Of a stretch of 64,000 bases of DNA, positions 37,907 to 46,457 are shown piece after piece; the first letter of the stretch is position 1, and each line of letters begins with the position of its first letter. The DNA comes from Altererythrobacter sp. KTW20L. GTDB lineage: Bacteria > Pseudomonadota > Alphaproteobacteria > Sphingomonadales > Sphingomonadaceae. The position numbers and the translations under genes are program-made. Below the pieces are notes generated by a model. That model searched no databases. It was not told the DNA's origin and saw only the letters and a list, made by a program, of their open reading frames with translations. The stretch spans positions 209,170 through 273,169 of the forward strand of contig NZ_JAMFLH010000004.1 of the NCBI RefSeq assembly GCF_023501975.1, in the 5' to 3' direction.

Positions 37907-38746
37907 ATGGAAGCCTACGCCAACCTTTCGCGCGAAGAACGCCTCGGCCTGCTGGTAGCGGGTACGGCGCACGTTGCGCTGATGCTGGCCTTCGTGCTGC
38001 ACGACAAGTCGGTCGAGCCGGTTCCCCGGACTGAGCGGATCACGGTGAGCCTGGCGACCGATGTGAGCCTGCAATCCACCGCGCCCGATCCTTCTGCCGA
38101 ACCTGCCGCCGCACTCGCGCCGGAGATCGCGCCCATTCCCGAGCCCGAAGTGCTGCAGGCCCCGCCACCGCCGCCCGTACCGCGCCCGGTGCAGACCCAG
38201 GCCCCGCGCCCCACGCCAACTCCCACTGCCACACCGACGCGGCGGGCAACGCCTACACCCACGCCGACAGCCACCCAGGCTCCGCGGCCAACGCCAACGC
38301 CGACGGCGCGCCCCACTCCCGCTCCAACCGCAACCCCCACCCGCGCCACCGGCAGCCGGGTGAACGAGAACTTCATGCAGGGGATGAGTGACAGCACGGG
38401 CGATCGCGGCTCGCCGGGTGAAGTAGCTTCCCCTGCTGTGCGCAGTTCGATCGTTAGCGCAATCAACCGGCAGTTGAAGCCGCACTGGAACCCCCCGTCA
38501 GGGGTCGGCGTTGACCAATTGGTGACCGTCGTTGCCTTTCGCCTCAATCGGGACGGCACAGTGGCCGGGACACCGCGAGCACTGCGGACCGACGGGGTCA
38601 ACGACAACAATCGCGCTCAGGTTGCCCGGCATCAGGAACAGGCGGTTCGCGCCGTAAGACTTGCAGCACCATTCAACCTGCCGGAAACTTATTATTCGAT
38701 CTGGCAGGATCTGGAATGGAACTTTGACAACAGGTTGGCCCAATGA
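37907..38746 (+). CDS. tolA: TolA-like protein (TonB C-terminal domain)
   Basis: A 279-residue periplasm-spanning linker. One N-terminal membrane helix (about 16-33), a long Pro/Thr/Ala-rich spacer with (PTPT)n repeats (about 85-150), and a C-terminal TolA/TonB-like domain (SSIVSAINRQLKPHWNPPSG ... LVTVVAFRLNRDGTVAGTPR ... YYSIWQDLEWNFD). It couples TolQR to Pal. The spacer is PT-rich rather than the Ala/Lys helix of E. coli TolA. Confidence 0.93.
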   Translation: MEAYANLSREERLGLLVAGTAHVALMLAFVLHDKSVEPVPRTERITVSLATDVSLQSTAPDPSAEPAAALAPEIAPIPEPEVLQAPPPPPVPRPVQTQAPRPTPTPTATPTRRATPTPTPTATQAPRPTPTPTARPTPAPTATPTRATGSRVNENFMQGMSDSTGDRGSPGEVASPAVRSSIVSAINRQLKPHWNPPSGVGVDQLVTVVAFRLNRDGTVAGTPRALRTDGVNDNNRAQVARHQEQAVRAVRLAAPFNLPETYYSIWQDLEWNFDNRLAQ

Positions 38747-40143
38747 TGAATCATAAGAATCTCTCCATCGTCCTTGTCGGCCTGCTGGCTGCAGTGTCCT
38801 CCCCAGCTCTGGCGCAGCAACCCCAATCGCCTGCGGTGACAGTGCCTGAAGCGCTCGGCAGCGAAGGAGCGAGCAGTGGTCCCCTGACTGGCACAGTCAC
38901 CGCCGACGCGTGGAACGACCTCGGCATTGCCATCGCCAGCTTCGCCACCAACGAGGACGTGCCCACCGCCGCCAATGCCAGCGGCACTGCGGCGCTCGGC
39001 CATGAACTGGCGCGCGTGGTCTATAACGACTTGCGCAACAACGGCCTGTTCCGTCCGGTCGGCCCCGATGCCCTGCCGCGGCCAAGCTTTACCCAGATCA
39101 CCAATCCGGCCTGGCCCACCTGGCGCGGGCGCAGTGCCGAAATGCTGGTGCAGGGCTATGTGCGGCCAAACCCCGACGGCCGCCTGACCGTCGGTTGCTA
39201 TCTCTATGACGTGGTGCTGGAAGACGAGCTCATCCGCGATGGCTGGGTTGTCGCCCCGGCCGACTGGCGCCGCGCCGCGCACCGCTGCGCCGACATGGTC
39301 TATTCGCGCCTGTCGGGCGAAAGCCCGTTCTTCGACAGCCGCATTGCCTATATCGCCGAGACAGGGCCGAAGGAAAACCGCGTCAAGCGCCTCGCCATCA
39401 TGGACAGCGACGGGGCCAACCACCGCTTCATCACCAATGGCCAGTCCACCGCTCTGACCCCGCGCTATTCACCCGATTACACCCGCATCGCCTATCTGTC
39501 CTATGCCGACGGCAATCCGCGCATCTACATCTACGATATCGACAGCGGGCGGCAGCGGCTGGTGGCCGAAACCGGCGGGCCGACCTTTGCTCCGCGCTGG
39601 AGCCCGGACGGGCGCTATATCCTCTATTCGATGGCCACGGCCGGCAATACCGACATCTACCGCGTTCCTGCGGCAGGCGGCACGCCGCTGCGCCTCACCA
39701 CTTCGCCGTCGATCGAGGTCGGTGGATCCTATTCGCCCGATGGCAGCCAGATCGTGTTTGAAAGCGATCAGTCGGGCACCCAGCAGTGCTACATCATGAA
39801 TGCGGATGGATCGAACCAGCGCCGCATCAGCTTCTTCGGCGGGCGCTGTGCCACGCCCGAATGGAGCCCGCGCGGAGACCAGATCGCCTTCACCCACATC
39901 GTGGGCGATTTCCACATCGGGGTGATGGATACCAATGGCCGCAACATGCGCACATTGACCAACGGCTGGCAGGATGAGGCCCCGACCTGGGCCCCCAACG
40001 GCCGCATCATCCAGTTCTTCCGCACTGAACGCAATTCCGGCGAAACGTCGATCTGGCAGGTCGACCTGACCGGCCGCAACGAGCGCCGCCTGAATACTCC
40101 GGTCGGCGCATCCGACCCGGCGTGGGGGCCAGTCCTGCCCTAA
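38743..40143 (+). CDS. tolB: Tol-Pal beta-propeller protein TolB
   Basis: A 466-residue periplasmic protein with signal peptide (…SSPALAQ), an N-terminal alpha/beta domain and a six-bladed propeller with repeats such as RYSPDYTRIAYLSYADGNPR, RWSPDGRYILYSM, SYSPDGSQIVFESD and EWSPRGDQIAFTH. Binds Pal and TolA. Its ATG overlaps the tolA stop (ATGATGA). Confidence 0.97.
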   Translation: MMNHKNLSIVLVGLLAAVSSPALAQQPQSPAVTVPEALGSEGASSGPLTGTVTADAWNDLGIAIASFATNEDVPTAANASGTAALGHELARVVYNDLRNNGLFRPVGPDALPRPSFTQITNPAWPTWRGRSAEMLVQGYVRPNPDGRLTVGCYLYDVVLEDELIRDGWVVAPADWRRAAHRCADMVYSRLSGESPFFDSRIAYIAETGPKENRVKRLAIMDSDGANHRFITNGQSTALTPRYSPDYTRIAYLSYADGNPRIYIYDIDSGRQRLVAETGGPTFAPRWSPDGRYILYSMATAGNTDIYRVPAAGGTPLRLTTSPSIEVGGSYSPDGSQIVFESDQSGTQQCYIMNADGSNQRRISFFGGRCATPEWSPRGDQIAFTHIVGDFHIGVMDTNGRNMRTLTNGWQDEAPTWAPNGRIIQFFRTERNSGETSIWQVDLTGRNERRLNTPVGASDPAWGPVLP

Positions 40144-40211
40144 TTTTGTTCCCTTTTCCGGTTTATTGCCGGGAATGTTCGTTACGTTTGAATATAACAG
40201 AGGAGACTGAG

Positions 40212-40733
40212 ATGAAGAAAAGTGCCCTTATCGGCGTCGCCATTGGCGTTCTGGCGCTGGCGGCCTGTTCCAAGAAGCCGCCGGCTGAATTGCCGCCTGT
40301 GCAGCAGACGGGTGCACCAAGCACCTCAACGCCAACACCCACTCCTGCGCAGTCGACAGCGCCTGCCCCAGGTTCGCAGGCGCACTTCGCTGCTGCCATG
40401 TCTGGCCGTGACGTGATCTATTTCGATACCGACATGTACAACATCGACAGCGAGGATGCCGCCGCCCTGCGCGCCCAGGCCGAATACCTGCTGCAGCACA
40501 CCAGCGCCCGCGCCACGGTGGAAGGCCATGCCGACGAACGCGGCACCCGCGAATACAACCTCGCCCTGGGTGAGCGCCGCGCCAATGCGGCCAAGAACTA
40601 CCTGGTCAGCCTGGGCGTTCCCGATGCCCGCGTGCGCGTGGTCAGCTATGGTGAAGAGCGCCCGGCTGCCACCGGTTCGAATGCGGAGGCATGGGCCCGC
40701 AACCGCCGCGCGGTCACGGTGATGATCCAGTGA
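40212..40733 (+). CDS. pal: Peptidoglycan-associated lipoprotein Pal
   Basis: A 173-residue lipoprotein: lipobox LALAAC, a Pro/Thr/Ser linker (STPTPTPAQ), and an OmpA-like peptidoglycan-binding domain (VIYFDTDMYNIDSEDAAALR, ATVEGHADERGTREYNLALG ERRA (split), VSYGEERPAATGSNAEAWAR). Last gene of the Tol-Pal cluster. AGAGGAGA precedes the ATG. Confidence 0.97.
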   Translation: MKKSALIGVAIGVLALAACSKKPPAELPPVQQTGAPSTSTPTPTPAQSTAPAPGSQAHFAAAMSGRDVIYFDTDMYNIDSEDAAALRAQAEYLLQHTSARATVEGHADERGTREYNLALGERRANAAKNYLVSLGVPDARVRVVSYGEERPAATGSNAEAWARNRRAVTVMIQ

Positions 40734-40886
40734 TCAGTCGGCAATAGCCGAATGGATTGAAAAACCGGCGGGCGCGTGGATTTCGGTCTGCGCGCCCGTT
40801 GGCATCTGGCCCGACGTTGCCGAAAGCGCGAAAGCGGCCATCGCGAACACGCTGAAAGCGGCGGAAATGGCGAGTTGCTTGCTCAT
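40734..40886 (-). CDS. 50-residue exported small protein
   Basis: Begins MSKQLAISAAFSVFAMAAFA, a plausible signal peptide, followed by ~25 residues ending FSIHSAIAD. Its stop abuts the stop of pal on the other strand. No family recognised. Confidence 0.55.
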   Translation of the reverse strand: MSKQLAISAAFSVFAMAAFALSATSGQMPTGAQTEIHAPAGFSIHSAIAD

Positions 40887-41073
40887 ATCGGATATCCGTT
40901 GGTTGGACCTGCGATCGGCAGATAGGTCTGCTCCGCCATATTGCAATGCAGCATCGGGTAAGCAATTGTAACCGGGACTTAGGGGCATGTGGAGTTCAGG
41001 ATGGCATTCGGGAGGTTACATGTTGCGCCTCCCGCGCCTATAACCGCCCGATGCTCAAGGAAAAGACGTACTG

Positions 41074-41607
41074 ATGGCGCGATCGGGTCGATCGATGGAT
41101 TGGGGTTTCCCGCGTTGGCGCGCCTATGGTGCCGGACGCGAGGCGGTGGAAGTGCGCATCTGCGACCGTCACCTGTGTACCGAAAAGGGCGATTGTCCCG
41201 CGCCCAAAAGCCCCAACTCCAAGGACCGCTGGTATTTTTGCCAGAAGCACGCGGCCGAATACAATCGCAACTGGGACTATTTCGAGGGTCTCGACAAGGA
41301 AGAAGCCGAGGAACGCGCCCGCACCGAACAGCGCGACAACGCCGGCTACTCCGAAGCCCAGCACTATGGCTGGGGCGGCAGCGGCGATGGCACCCGCAGC
41401 CGTGACGAGATGCGCGCGCTGGAAGTGCTCGGCCTTGAAACCGATGCCACGTTCGAGGACGTGAAGAAGGCCTGGCGCGCCCGGGCCAAGGAACTGCACC
41501 CCGATGTGCGCCCCGGTGACGAAGCGGCGGTCAAGGCGTTCCAGGCCTGCCAGCTCGCCTATGAAGTGCTCCGCCAGGGCGAGGAGCGGCGCGAGTGGAA
41601 GGGCTGA
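41074..41607 (+). CDS. J-domain protein with N-terminal Cys/His region
   Basis: A 177-residue DnaJ-type co-chaperone. A C-terminal J domain (about 115-175) has the HPD motif in KAWRARAKELHPDVRPGD. The N-terminal half has Cys/His residues (ICDRHLCTEKGDCPAPKS, WYFCQKHAAEYNRNWDYFEG) of the type seen in a conserved alphaproteobacterial J-protein family. Partner is presumably DnaK. Confidence 0.92.
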   Translation: MARSGRSMDWGFPRWRAYGAGREAVEVRICDRHLCTEKGDCPAPKSPNSKDRWYFCQKHAAEYNRNWDYFEGLDKEEAEERARTEQRDNAGYSEAQHYGWGGSGDGTRSRDEMRALEVLGLETDATFEDVKKAWRARAKELHPDVRPGDEAAVKAFQACQLAYEVLRQGEERREWKG

Positions 41608-41689
41608 GGGCTTTCCCCTATCCACCAAGTGCAGGACCATTGACCATGATCGGCTAGGGCATCTCCCGGAACTTGGGGAGAATGCCTGA

Positions 41690-42532
41690 ATGTCGGACTA
41701 TCCGTTGCTGGCCATGGCGCTGTTTGCCGCCGGCATGGTGGCGGCCGGCGTTCCCCTGGGCCTGATGATCCGCCGACTGCGTCGGCATTCGGATGCCATG
41801 GCGCAGTTCCTCGCTTCGATGAGCCACGATATCCGCACGCCGATGAACGGCGTTCTCGGCTTTGCCGACCTGTTGCGGCAGCAGGGCCGGTTGACCGCCG
41901 CCCAGCGCGCCAGCGTCGATCACATCGCCGAAAGCGGCCAGGCCATGGTGCGCCTGTTGAACGATATCCTCGATTTCTCCCGCGCCGAGGCCGGGCGTCT
42001 GGAGCTGGAGCAGGGCGAGGTCGCGCTGTACGACGAGCTGGCCTATTGCACCGCCATGTTCCAGCCGCGTGCGGCGGAGAAGGGCATCGCCATCCGTTGC
42101 ACCATCGACCCCGATGTGCCGCCGCGCATCATCGGCGATTCACTGCGGCTGCGGCAGGTGTTGCTCAACCTTGTTGGCAATGCGGTGAAGTTTACGGACA
42201 GCGGCAGCGTGGCACTCAAAGTGCAGGCGGCGCGCGGTCGGTTCGGCACGCACTTGCTGATCGAAGTGGCGGATACCGGCCGGGGCATCGCGCCTGAAGC
42301 GCTGGGGCGGATATTCGAGCGCTACCAGCAGGCGGACAGCAGCGTAGCGCGTGAGCATGGCGGATCGGGGCTGGGGCTCGCCATTTGCCGCCAGCTTATC
42401 ACCCTGATGGACGGGCGGATCGAGGTTGTCTCGGAGCCGGGCAGCGGGACGACCTTTGCCGTCCACCTGCCGGTGCGGGAGATTGCCGGGGCTGCGCCGG
42501 TGAAGAAGCTGCGGCTGGCGACTGCTGCCTAG
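41690..42532 (+). CDS. Orphan sensor histidine kinase
   Basis: A 280-residue kinase with one N-terminal membrane helix (about 5-27) and almost no sensor region, then HisKA (FLASMSHDIRTPMNGVLGFA, phospho-His) and HATPase_c with N box NLVGNAVKFTDSG, G1 VADTGRGIAPEALG and G2 GGSGLGLAICRQL. No response regulator is adjacent, so its partner is unknown. Its stop overlaps the convergent transporter gene by four bases. Confidence 0.93.
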   Translation: MSDYPLLAMALFAAGMVAAGVPLGLMIRRLRRHSDAMAQFLASMSHDIRTPMNGVLGFADLLRQQGRLTAAQRASVDHIAESGQAMVRLLNDILDFSRAEAGRLELEQGEVALYDELAYCTAMFQPRAAEKGIAIRCTIDPDVPPRIIGDSLRLRQVLLNLVGNAVKFTDSGSVALKVQAARGRFGTHLLIEVADTGRGIAPEALGRIFERYQQADSSVAREHGGSGLGLAICRQLITLMDGRIEVVSEPGSGTTFAVHLPVREIAGAAPVKKLRLATAA

Positions 42533-43953
42533 ATCCCCGCAACCAGCCAGCAGACAGACACGATCAGGAACACGCCCGCGATATCGAGCAGCAGACCGGC
42601 GCGCACCATGCTCGCCAGCGGCACGCGGCCCGTCGCCCAGGCGATGGCGTTGGGGCCGGTCCCCGCGGGCAGCATGAAGCCCCAGCTCGCCGCCAGCGCG
42701 GCAGGCATGGCCAGCAGCATGGGATCGCCGCCCAGCGCAATGGCGAGGCTGGCGACCACGGGCATGATGCCGCTCGCCGTGGCGACATTGCTGGCAAATT
42801 CGGTGACGAGGATGACCAGCGCCACCAGCGCCAGGGCCACCACGAACATCGGCACTCCCGCCAGCGGCAGCAGAGCCTGTCCCAGCCAGGTGGCAAGGCC
42901 GCTCTTGGTCATGCCCGCCGCCAGCGCCAGCCCGCCGCCGAACATCATGATGACCGCCCAGGGCGCGCGGTCGGCTTCCTTCCAAACCAGCATCCGCCGC
43001 CCGGTGCCATCGGGCAGCAGGAACAGCGCGAGACCGGCGATCACGGCGATGGTTCCGTCGGTCAGCGAGCCAGCGGGCAGCAGCGGCACCAGCAGCGGTT
43101 GCAGCAGCCAGGCCATGAAGGTAAGCGCCACCAGCGGAACCAGCCGCCGCTCGGGCGCGGTCCAGGCGCTGTGGGTGTCGATCGCGGCGCGGGCTGCGGC
43201 AAGGTCGAACGGGTGCTCTCCCACGCGGCAGACCTTGAGCACGATGAAGGCCGCCAGCGGCACGCCAAGGATCACGATGGGCAGGCCGAACAGCGTCCAT
43301 TCGGCAAAGCTGATACGCAGGCCGATGGTCTGGTCGAGCAGGCCGACGGCAATGGCATTGGTCGGCGATCCGACAATGGTGCCGAGCCCGCCGATGGAGG
43401 CGGCAAAGGCGATGCCGATGGGCAGGGCGCCCGAAAGGCCGCTCTTGCATTCGGGGTCCGATAGCCCCCCACCCGCCAGCACGGCGAGCGCCATCGGCAT
43501 CATGATAAGCGCGGTCGAGGTGTTGGAGATCAGCATCGAGAGCAGCGCCGCGCTCGCCATGAAGGCCAGCAGCAGCCGCCCGCCGCTCCCTTTGGCGGAG
43601 CTGCCCGGCCGGTCCACCGTGCGCAGGATGGCCAGCGACAGGCGGCGGTGGAGGCCGGTCCGCTCGATGGCGAGGGCGAGGAAGGCCCCGCCCAGGATCA
43701 GGAACAGGATGTCCGAGTAATAGGTCGAGGCGGTTTCCGCCGCAGTCGAAATCCCGGCGAAGGGCAGGATCACGAAGGGGATCAAAGCCGTGGCCGTCAG
43801 CGGCACGGCTTCGGTCATCCACCAGGCCGCCATCCACACCACCAGCCCGGCCACGATCCACGCCTCTGCCGGCATGGTGCCGGGCGCGGGGAGGACGAGG
43901 GTGGTGGCAAATCCGGCCAGGCCGATCCAGAAGCCGATACGGCTGGCTGTCAT
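42529..43953 (-). CDS. SLC13/DASS family sodium:anion symporter
   Basis: A 474-residue membrane transporter with about 12 helices. Family motifs ISNTSTALIMMPMALAV (first SNT), GGLGTIVGSPTNAIAVGLLD and TEFASNVATASGIMPVVASL (second SNT-like) fit divalent-anion:Na+ symporters importing C4-dicarboxylates, citrate or sulfate. Substrate cannot be told from sequence. Monocistronic. Confidence 0.93.
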   Translation of the reverse strand: MTASRIGFWIGLAGFATTLVLPAPGTMPAEAWIVAGLVVWMAAWWMTEAVPLTATALIPFVILPFAGISTAAETASTYYSDILFLILGGAFLALAIERTGLHRRLSLAILRTVDRPGSSAKGSGGRLLLAFMASAALLSMLISNTSTALIMMPMALAVLAGGGLSDPECKSGLSGALPIGIAFAASIGGLGTIVGSPTNAIAVGLLDQTIGLRISFAEWTLFGLPIVILGVPLAAFIVLKVCRVGEHPFDLAAARAAIDTHSAWTAPERRLVPLVALTFMAWLLQPLLVPLLPAGSLTDGTIAVIAGLALFLLPDGTGRRMLVWKEADRAPWAVIMMFGGGLALAAGMTKSGLATWLGQALLPLAGVPMFVVALALVALVILVTEFASNVATASGIMPVVASLAIALGGDPMLLAMPAALAASWGFMLPAGTGPNAIAWATGRVPLASMVRAGLLLDIAGVFLIVSVCWLVAGI

Positions 43954-44011
43954 GCGAAATTGCCTCCCTCTGCCGCCATCCTAGCGGGCAGCGGCGAGGG
44001 GGCAAGAGCGC

Positions 44012-44554
44012 TTACTTGGGTGAGAGCACCATGACCATCTGGCGGCCTTCGAGGCGCGGGAAGCTTTCCACCTTGGTGGTTTCGCCCATGTCTTCCTGCA
44101 CCCGCTTGAGCAGGTCCAGGCCGAGGTGCTGGTGGGCCATTTCGCGGCCACGGAAACGCAGCGTGACCTTCACCTTGTCGCCGTTGTCGATGAACTTGTT
44201 CATCGCCTTCAACTTCACGTCATAGTCGTGATCGTCGATGTTCGGACGCACCTTGATCTCCTTGATCTCCTGCGTCTTCTGGCTCTTGCGGGCGAGGTTG
44301 GCCTTTTTCTGCGCCTCATAGCGGAACTTGCCGACATCGAGGAACTTGCACACCGGCGGGTCCGCGTTGGGCGAGACTTCAACGAGGTTCAGCCCCACAG
44401 AGGCCGCCTGCTCGATCGCTTCATTGGTGTACATGACGCCGATATTTTCGCCCGCCTCGTCAATGACGCGAACCTTGTCGGACTGGATGAGCTGGTCGAA
44501 ACGGGGGCCGGACTTGACCGGCGGCGCCATCATGCGGCGGGGTGGACGTGGTAT
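44012..44554 (-). CDS. infC: Translation initiation factor IF-3, probable ATA start
   Basis: About 181 residues: N domain ([40 protein letters not shown]), linker helix ([20 protein letters not shown]) and C domain ([40 protein letters not shown]). The only nearby ATGs (44533/44530) lie about 28 bases from the Shine-Dalgarno AGGAG (44566-44562), whereas an ATA at 44554 has ideal 7-base spacing. infC uses AUU/AUA/AUC starts for autoregulation in many bacteria, so ATA at 44554 is chosen. Confidence 0.93.
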   Translation of the reverse strand: MPRPPRRMMAPPVKSGPRFDQLIQSDKVRVIDEAGENIGVMYTNEAIEQAASVGLNLVEVSPNADPPVCKFLDVGKFRYEAQKKANLARKSQKTQEIKEIKVRPNIDDHDYDVKLKAMNKFIDNGDKVKVTLRFRGREMAHQHLGLDLLKRVQEDMGETTKVESFPRLEGRQMVMVLSPK

Positions 44555-44689
44555 GGGTATGCTCCTGCAATTGCTGTCGAAGCGCGCTATGTAGGGGGAA
44601 AGTGGCCCGCGCGCTAGTGGGGACATGGCGCGCGCCTCCGGTTGACCTGCGCCGTGGCCCCGCCACCACAATGCCCGCACCGCCTGCGC

Positions 44690-44800
44690 GGACAAAGGTG
44701 ACACAAGTGACACCCTGTCACCTTTGTTTTGCGCCAGAAAAGCGCTTTCTATCAGCGCGTTGAATACCGGCGGACAAAGTGACACCGTCCCGGGAGAAAC
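44690..44800 (-). repeat. ~115-bp interspersed repeat with TGTCAC palindromes (copy 2)
   Basis: On the minus strand it reads TTTCTCCCGGG, GGTGTCACTTTGTCC, a variable core, then ACAAAGGTGACA-N12-TGTCACCTTTG, the same block order as copy 1 at 7611-7729 with a different core. The region 44555-44907 between infC and the GFA gene otherwise holds no gene; the infC promoter must lie within it. Confidence 0.75.
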
Positions 44801-44907
44801 ATGCATTTCGGGCCTTTTCATCATGCCCGCCAGCTAGGCCGGTTGCAGGCCTGTAGGAAAGCCTCGCGACATTCCGCTGCGGGCAGGCTCATGCTAGGGG
44901 CCACGCC

Positions 44908-45309
44908 ATGACCAGCATCACCTGCCTCTGCGGCCAAGTCCGCATCGAAACCGCCCGCCTCCCCGACTACCTGAACGATTGCAACTGCGCGCTGTGCCGC
45001 AAGTCCGGCGCGCGCTGGGGTTATTTCGCTCCCGCCGATGTGACCGTTGAAGGTGTCACGGCCACTTTCGTCCGCGCCGACAAGGAGTATCCTTCTGCCG
45101 AACTGCACTTCTGCGCCGCTTGCGGCAGCACCACCCATTTCCGCCTCACGCCCGCCGCGCAGGAAAAGCACGGCGATGTGGTCACCGGCGTAAACCTGCG
45201 GCTGGCGGAAGATGGCGACCTTGCGGGCGTGGAAGTGCGCTTCCCCGATGGCGCACACTATGCGGGCGAGGGCGAGGTACCCTACCTGCGGGGACCGGTT
45301 ACGCTCTAG
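44908..45309 (+). CDS. GFA family protein (glutathione-dependent formaldehyde-activating-like)
   Basis: A 133-residue zinc-binding GFA/CENP-V domain: CLCGQVRIET, DCNCALCRKSGARWGYF and FCAACGSTTHF carry the zinc Cys residues. GFA proteins bind glutathione adducts; many members have unknown substrates. The stop codon TAG at 45307-45309 is completed by the first base of a MITE; without the insertion the frame would end TAA at the same codon. Confidence 0.92.
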   Translation: MTSITCLCGQVRIETARLPDYLNDCNCALCRKSGARWGYFAPADVTVEGVTATFVRADKEYPSAELHFCAACGSTTHFRLTPAAQEKHGDVVTGVNLRLAEDGDLAGVEVRFPDGAHYAGEGEVPYLRGPVTL

Positions 45310-45572
45310 GGTCAGGACCCAATAACCGCACCATCGAGGTTTGAGTCAAAACGGCTCAGTGCAAGGAAGGAAGCCGCAGGAATATACCCATATTTCAAGG
45401 CTTCCTGACGCAGCAATGGGCCGTTTTGGCCAAATCCCTTCGGGACGTCGGAATGGCTTCCATCTCGAACCGAAACGGCCTTGGAAAGGCATCCAGCCTT
45501 CCCGGCGGCCCTTTCAGTCCGAAATGTTCGCCATTCCGACGCCTCGATGGTGCGGTTAATGGGTCCTGACCC
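45309..45572. mobile_element. 264-bp MITE with ~31-bp terminal inverted repeats and TA flanks
   Basis: The left end GGGTCAGGACCCAATAACCG plus CACCATCGAGG is repeated inverted at the right end with one mismatch. Both ends are bordered by TA (45307-45308 and 45573-45574), the target duplication of IS630/Tc1-mariner-type transposition. No ORF inside, so it is non-autonomous. Inserted between the convergent GFA and pdeM genes. Confidence 0.88.
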
Positions 45573-46285
45573 TAAGCCGCCCGCCACAGTGGAAAGCGCG
45601 CGAGCCGCTCGCCTGCCGGAACCACCGCGTCGATCGCGTTTGCAGGCTGCATGGCGGCAAGGATCGCCGGATCGGCCGCATCCATGCCCCCTGTCAGCGA
45701 GCCGAAGGCGGGCAGGATCATCCGGCCCGAGCCCCCATCGCAAGCGCTGATCACCGTGCAGGGGCGGCGGATCGACCGCTGGCGCACTTTCAGTTGCAGG
45801 CGCGGGTGGAAATGGCCGGAAAGCTCGGGCCGTGTCTCGCCCGCCTTGGCATGGTGGCGCAGGACCAGCCCCGCCAGTTCCAGCTCGTCCACGAAATTGC
45901 CCCCCACCGTGGCTGGTGCATGGTCATGGTGTTTGCTGTCGTGATTGCCGGTGATCCACACCATGTCGAGCGCACGGGTCAGCGCATCGAGCATCCCCGC
46001 CGCATGGGGCTCCAGCCGCAGCGCGCCTGCGCCATCGTGGAAATTGTCGCCCAGCGTATAGATCCGCCGCGCGCCGGTTTCCTTGACCAGCCCCGCCAGC
46101 ATTTCCAGCGTGGCGCGGCTGTCATAGGGCGGCAGCATCTGGCCGGTGCGGGCATAGTAGCTGGATTTCTCCAGGTGCAGGTCCGCCACCAGCAGGGCAT
46201 TCTCGCGCGGCCAGAACAGCGCTCGCGCGCCCGCCAGGCGGAACTCCTCCCCGCAAAAATCGAAAGCGAACGAAACAGGAACCAT
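45572..46285 (-). CDS. pdeM: Ligase-associated DNA-damage-response metallophosphoesterase PdeM
   Basis: A 237-residue calcineurin-type phosphoesterase: VADLHLEKSSYYARTGQMLP, YTLGDNFHDG, WITGNHDSKHH and LSGHFHPRLQLK are the metal-binding motifs. Usually encoded with lhr-type helicase and LigD-like ligase; none is adjacent here. ATG at 46285. Stop TAG shares its last base with the MITE end. Confidence 0.9.
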   Translation of the reverse strand: MVPVSFAFDFCGEEFRLAGARALFWPRENALLVADLHLEKSSYYARTGQMLPPYDSRATLEMLAGLVKETGARRIYTLGDNFHDGAGALRLEPHAAGMLDALTRALDMVWITGNHDSKHHDHAPATVGGNFVDELELAGLVLRHHAKAGETRPELSGHFHPRLQLKVRQRSIRRPCTVISACDGGSGRMILPAFGSLTGGMDAADPAILAAMQPANAIDAVVPAGERLARFPLWRAA

Positions 46286-46321
46286 GCCCTTGCACTTGCC
46301 TGTTCGGACCGCGCTTGACAA

Positions 46322-46450
46322 CCCCCTCCCGCTTGCGGGAGGGGTAGCGAGACTTGCATGGGCGCAAGCCCGTGCCTAGTCGCAGCGGGGTGGGCGCTGC
46401 GCCCGCCCGCCATGCCCACCCCCAGCCCCTCCCGCAAGCGGGAGGGGGGA
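46322..46450. repeat. Inverted pair of REP palindromes (REPIN/BIME-like)
   Basis: CCCCCTCCCGCTTGCGGGAG at 46322 and GCCCCTCCCGCAAGCGGGAG near 46427 are palindromes in opposite order flanking a GC-rich ~85-base core (including CCCACCCCCAG, the reverse of the GGGGGTGGG tail seen in other REPs). It fills the space between pdeM and hemF. Confidence 0.78.
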
Positions 46451-46457
46451 GACCGAA

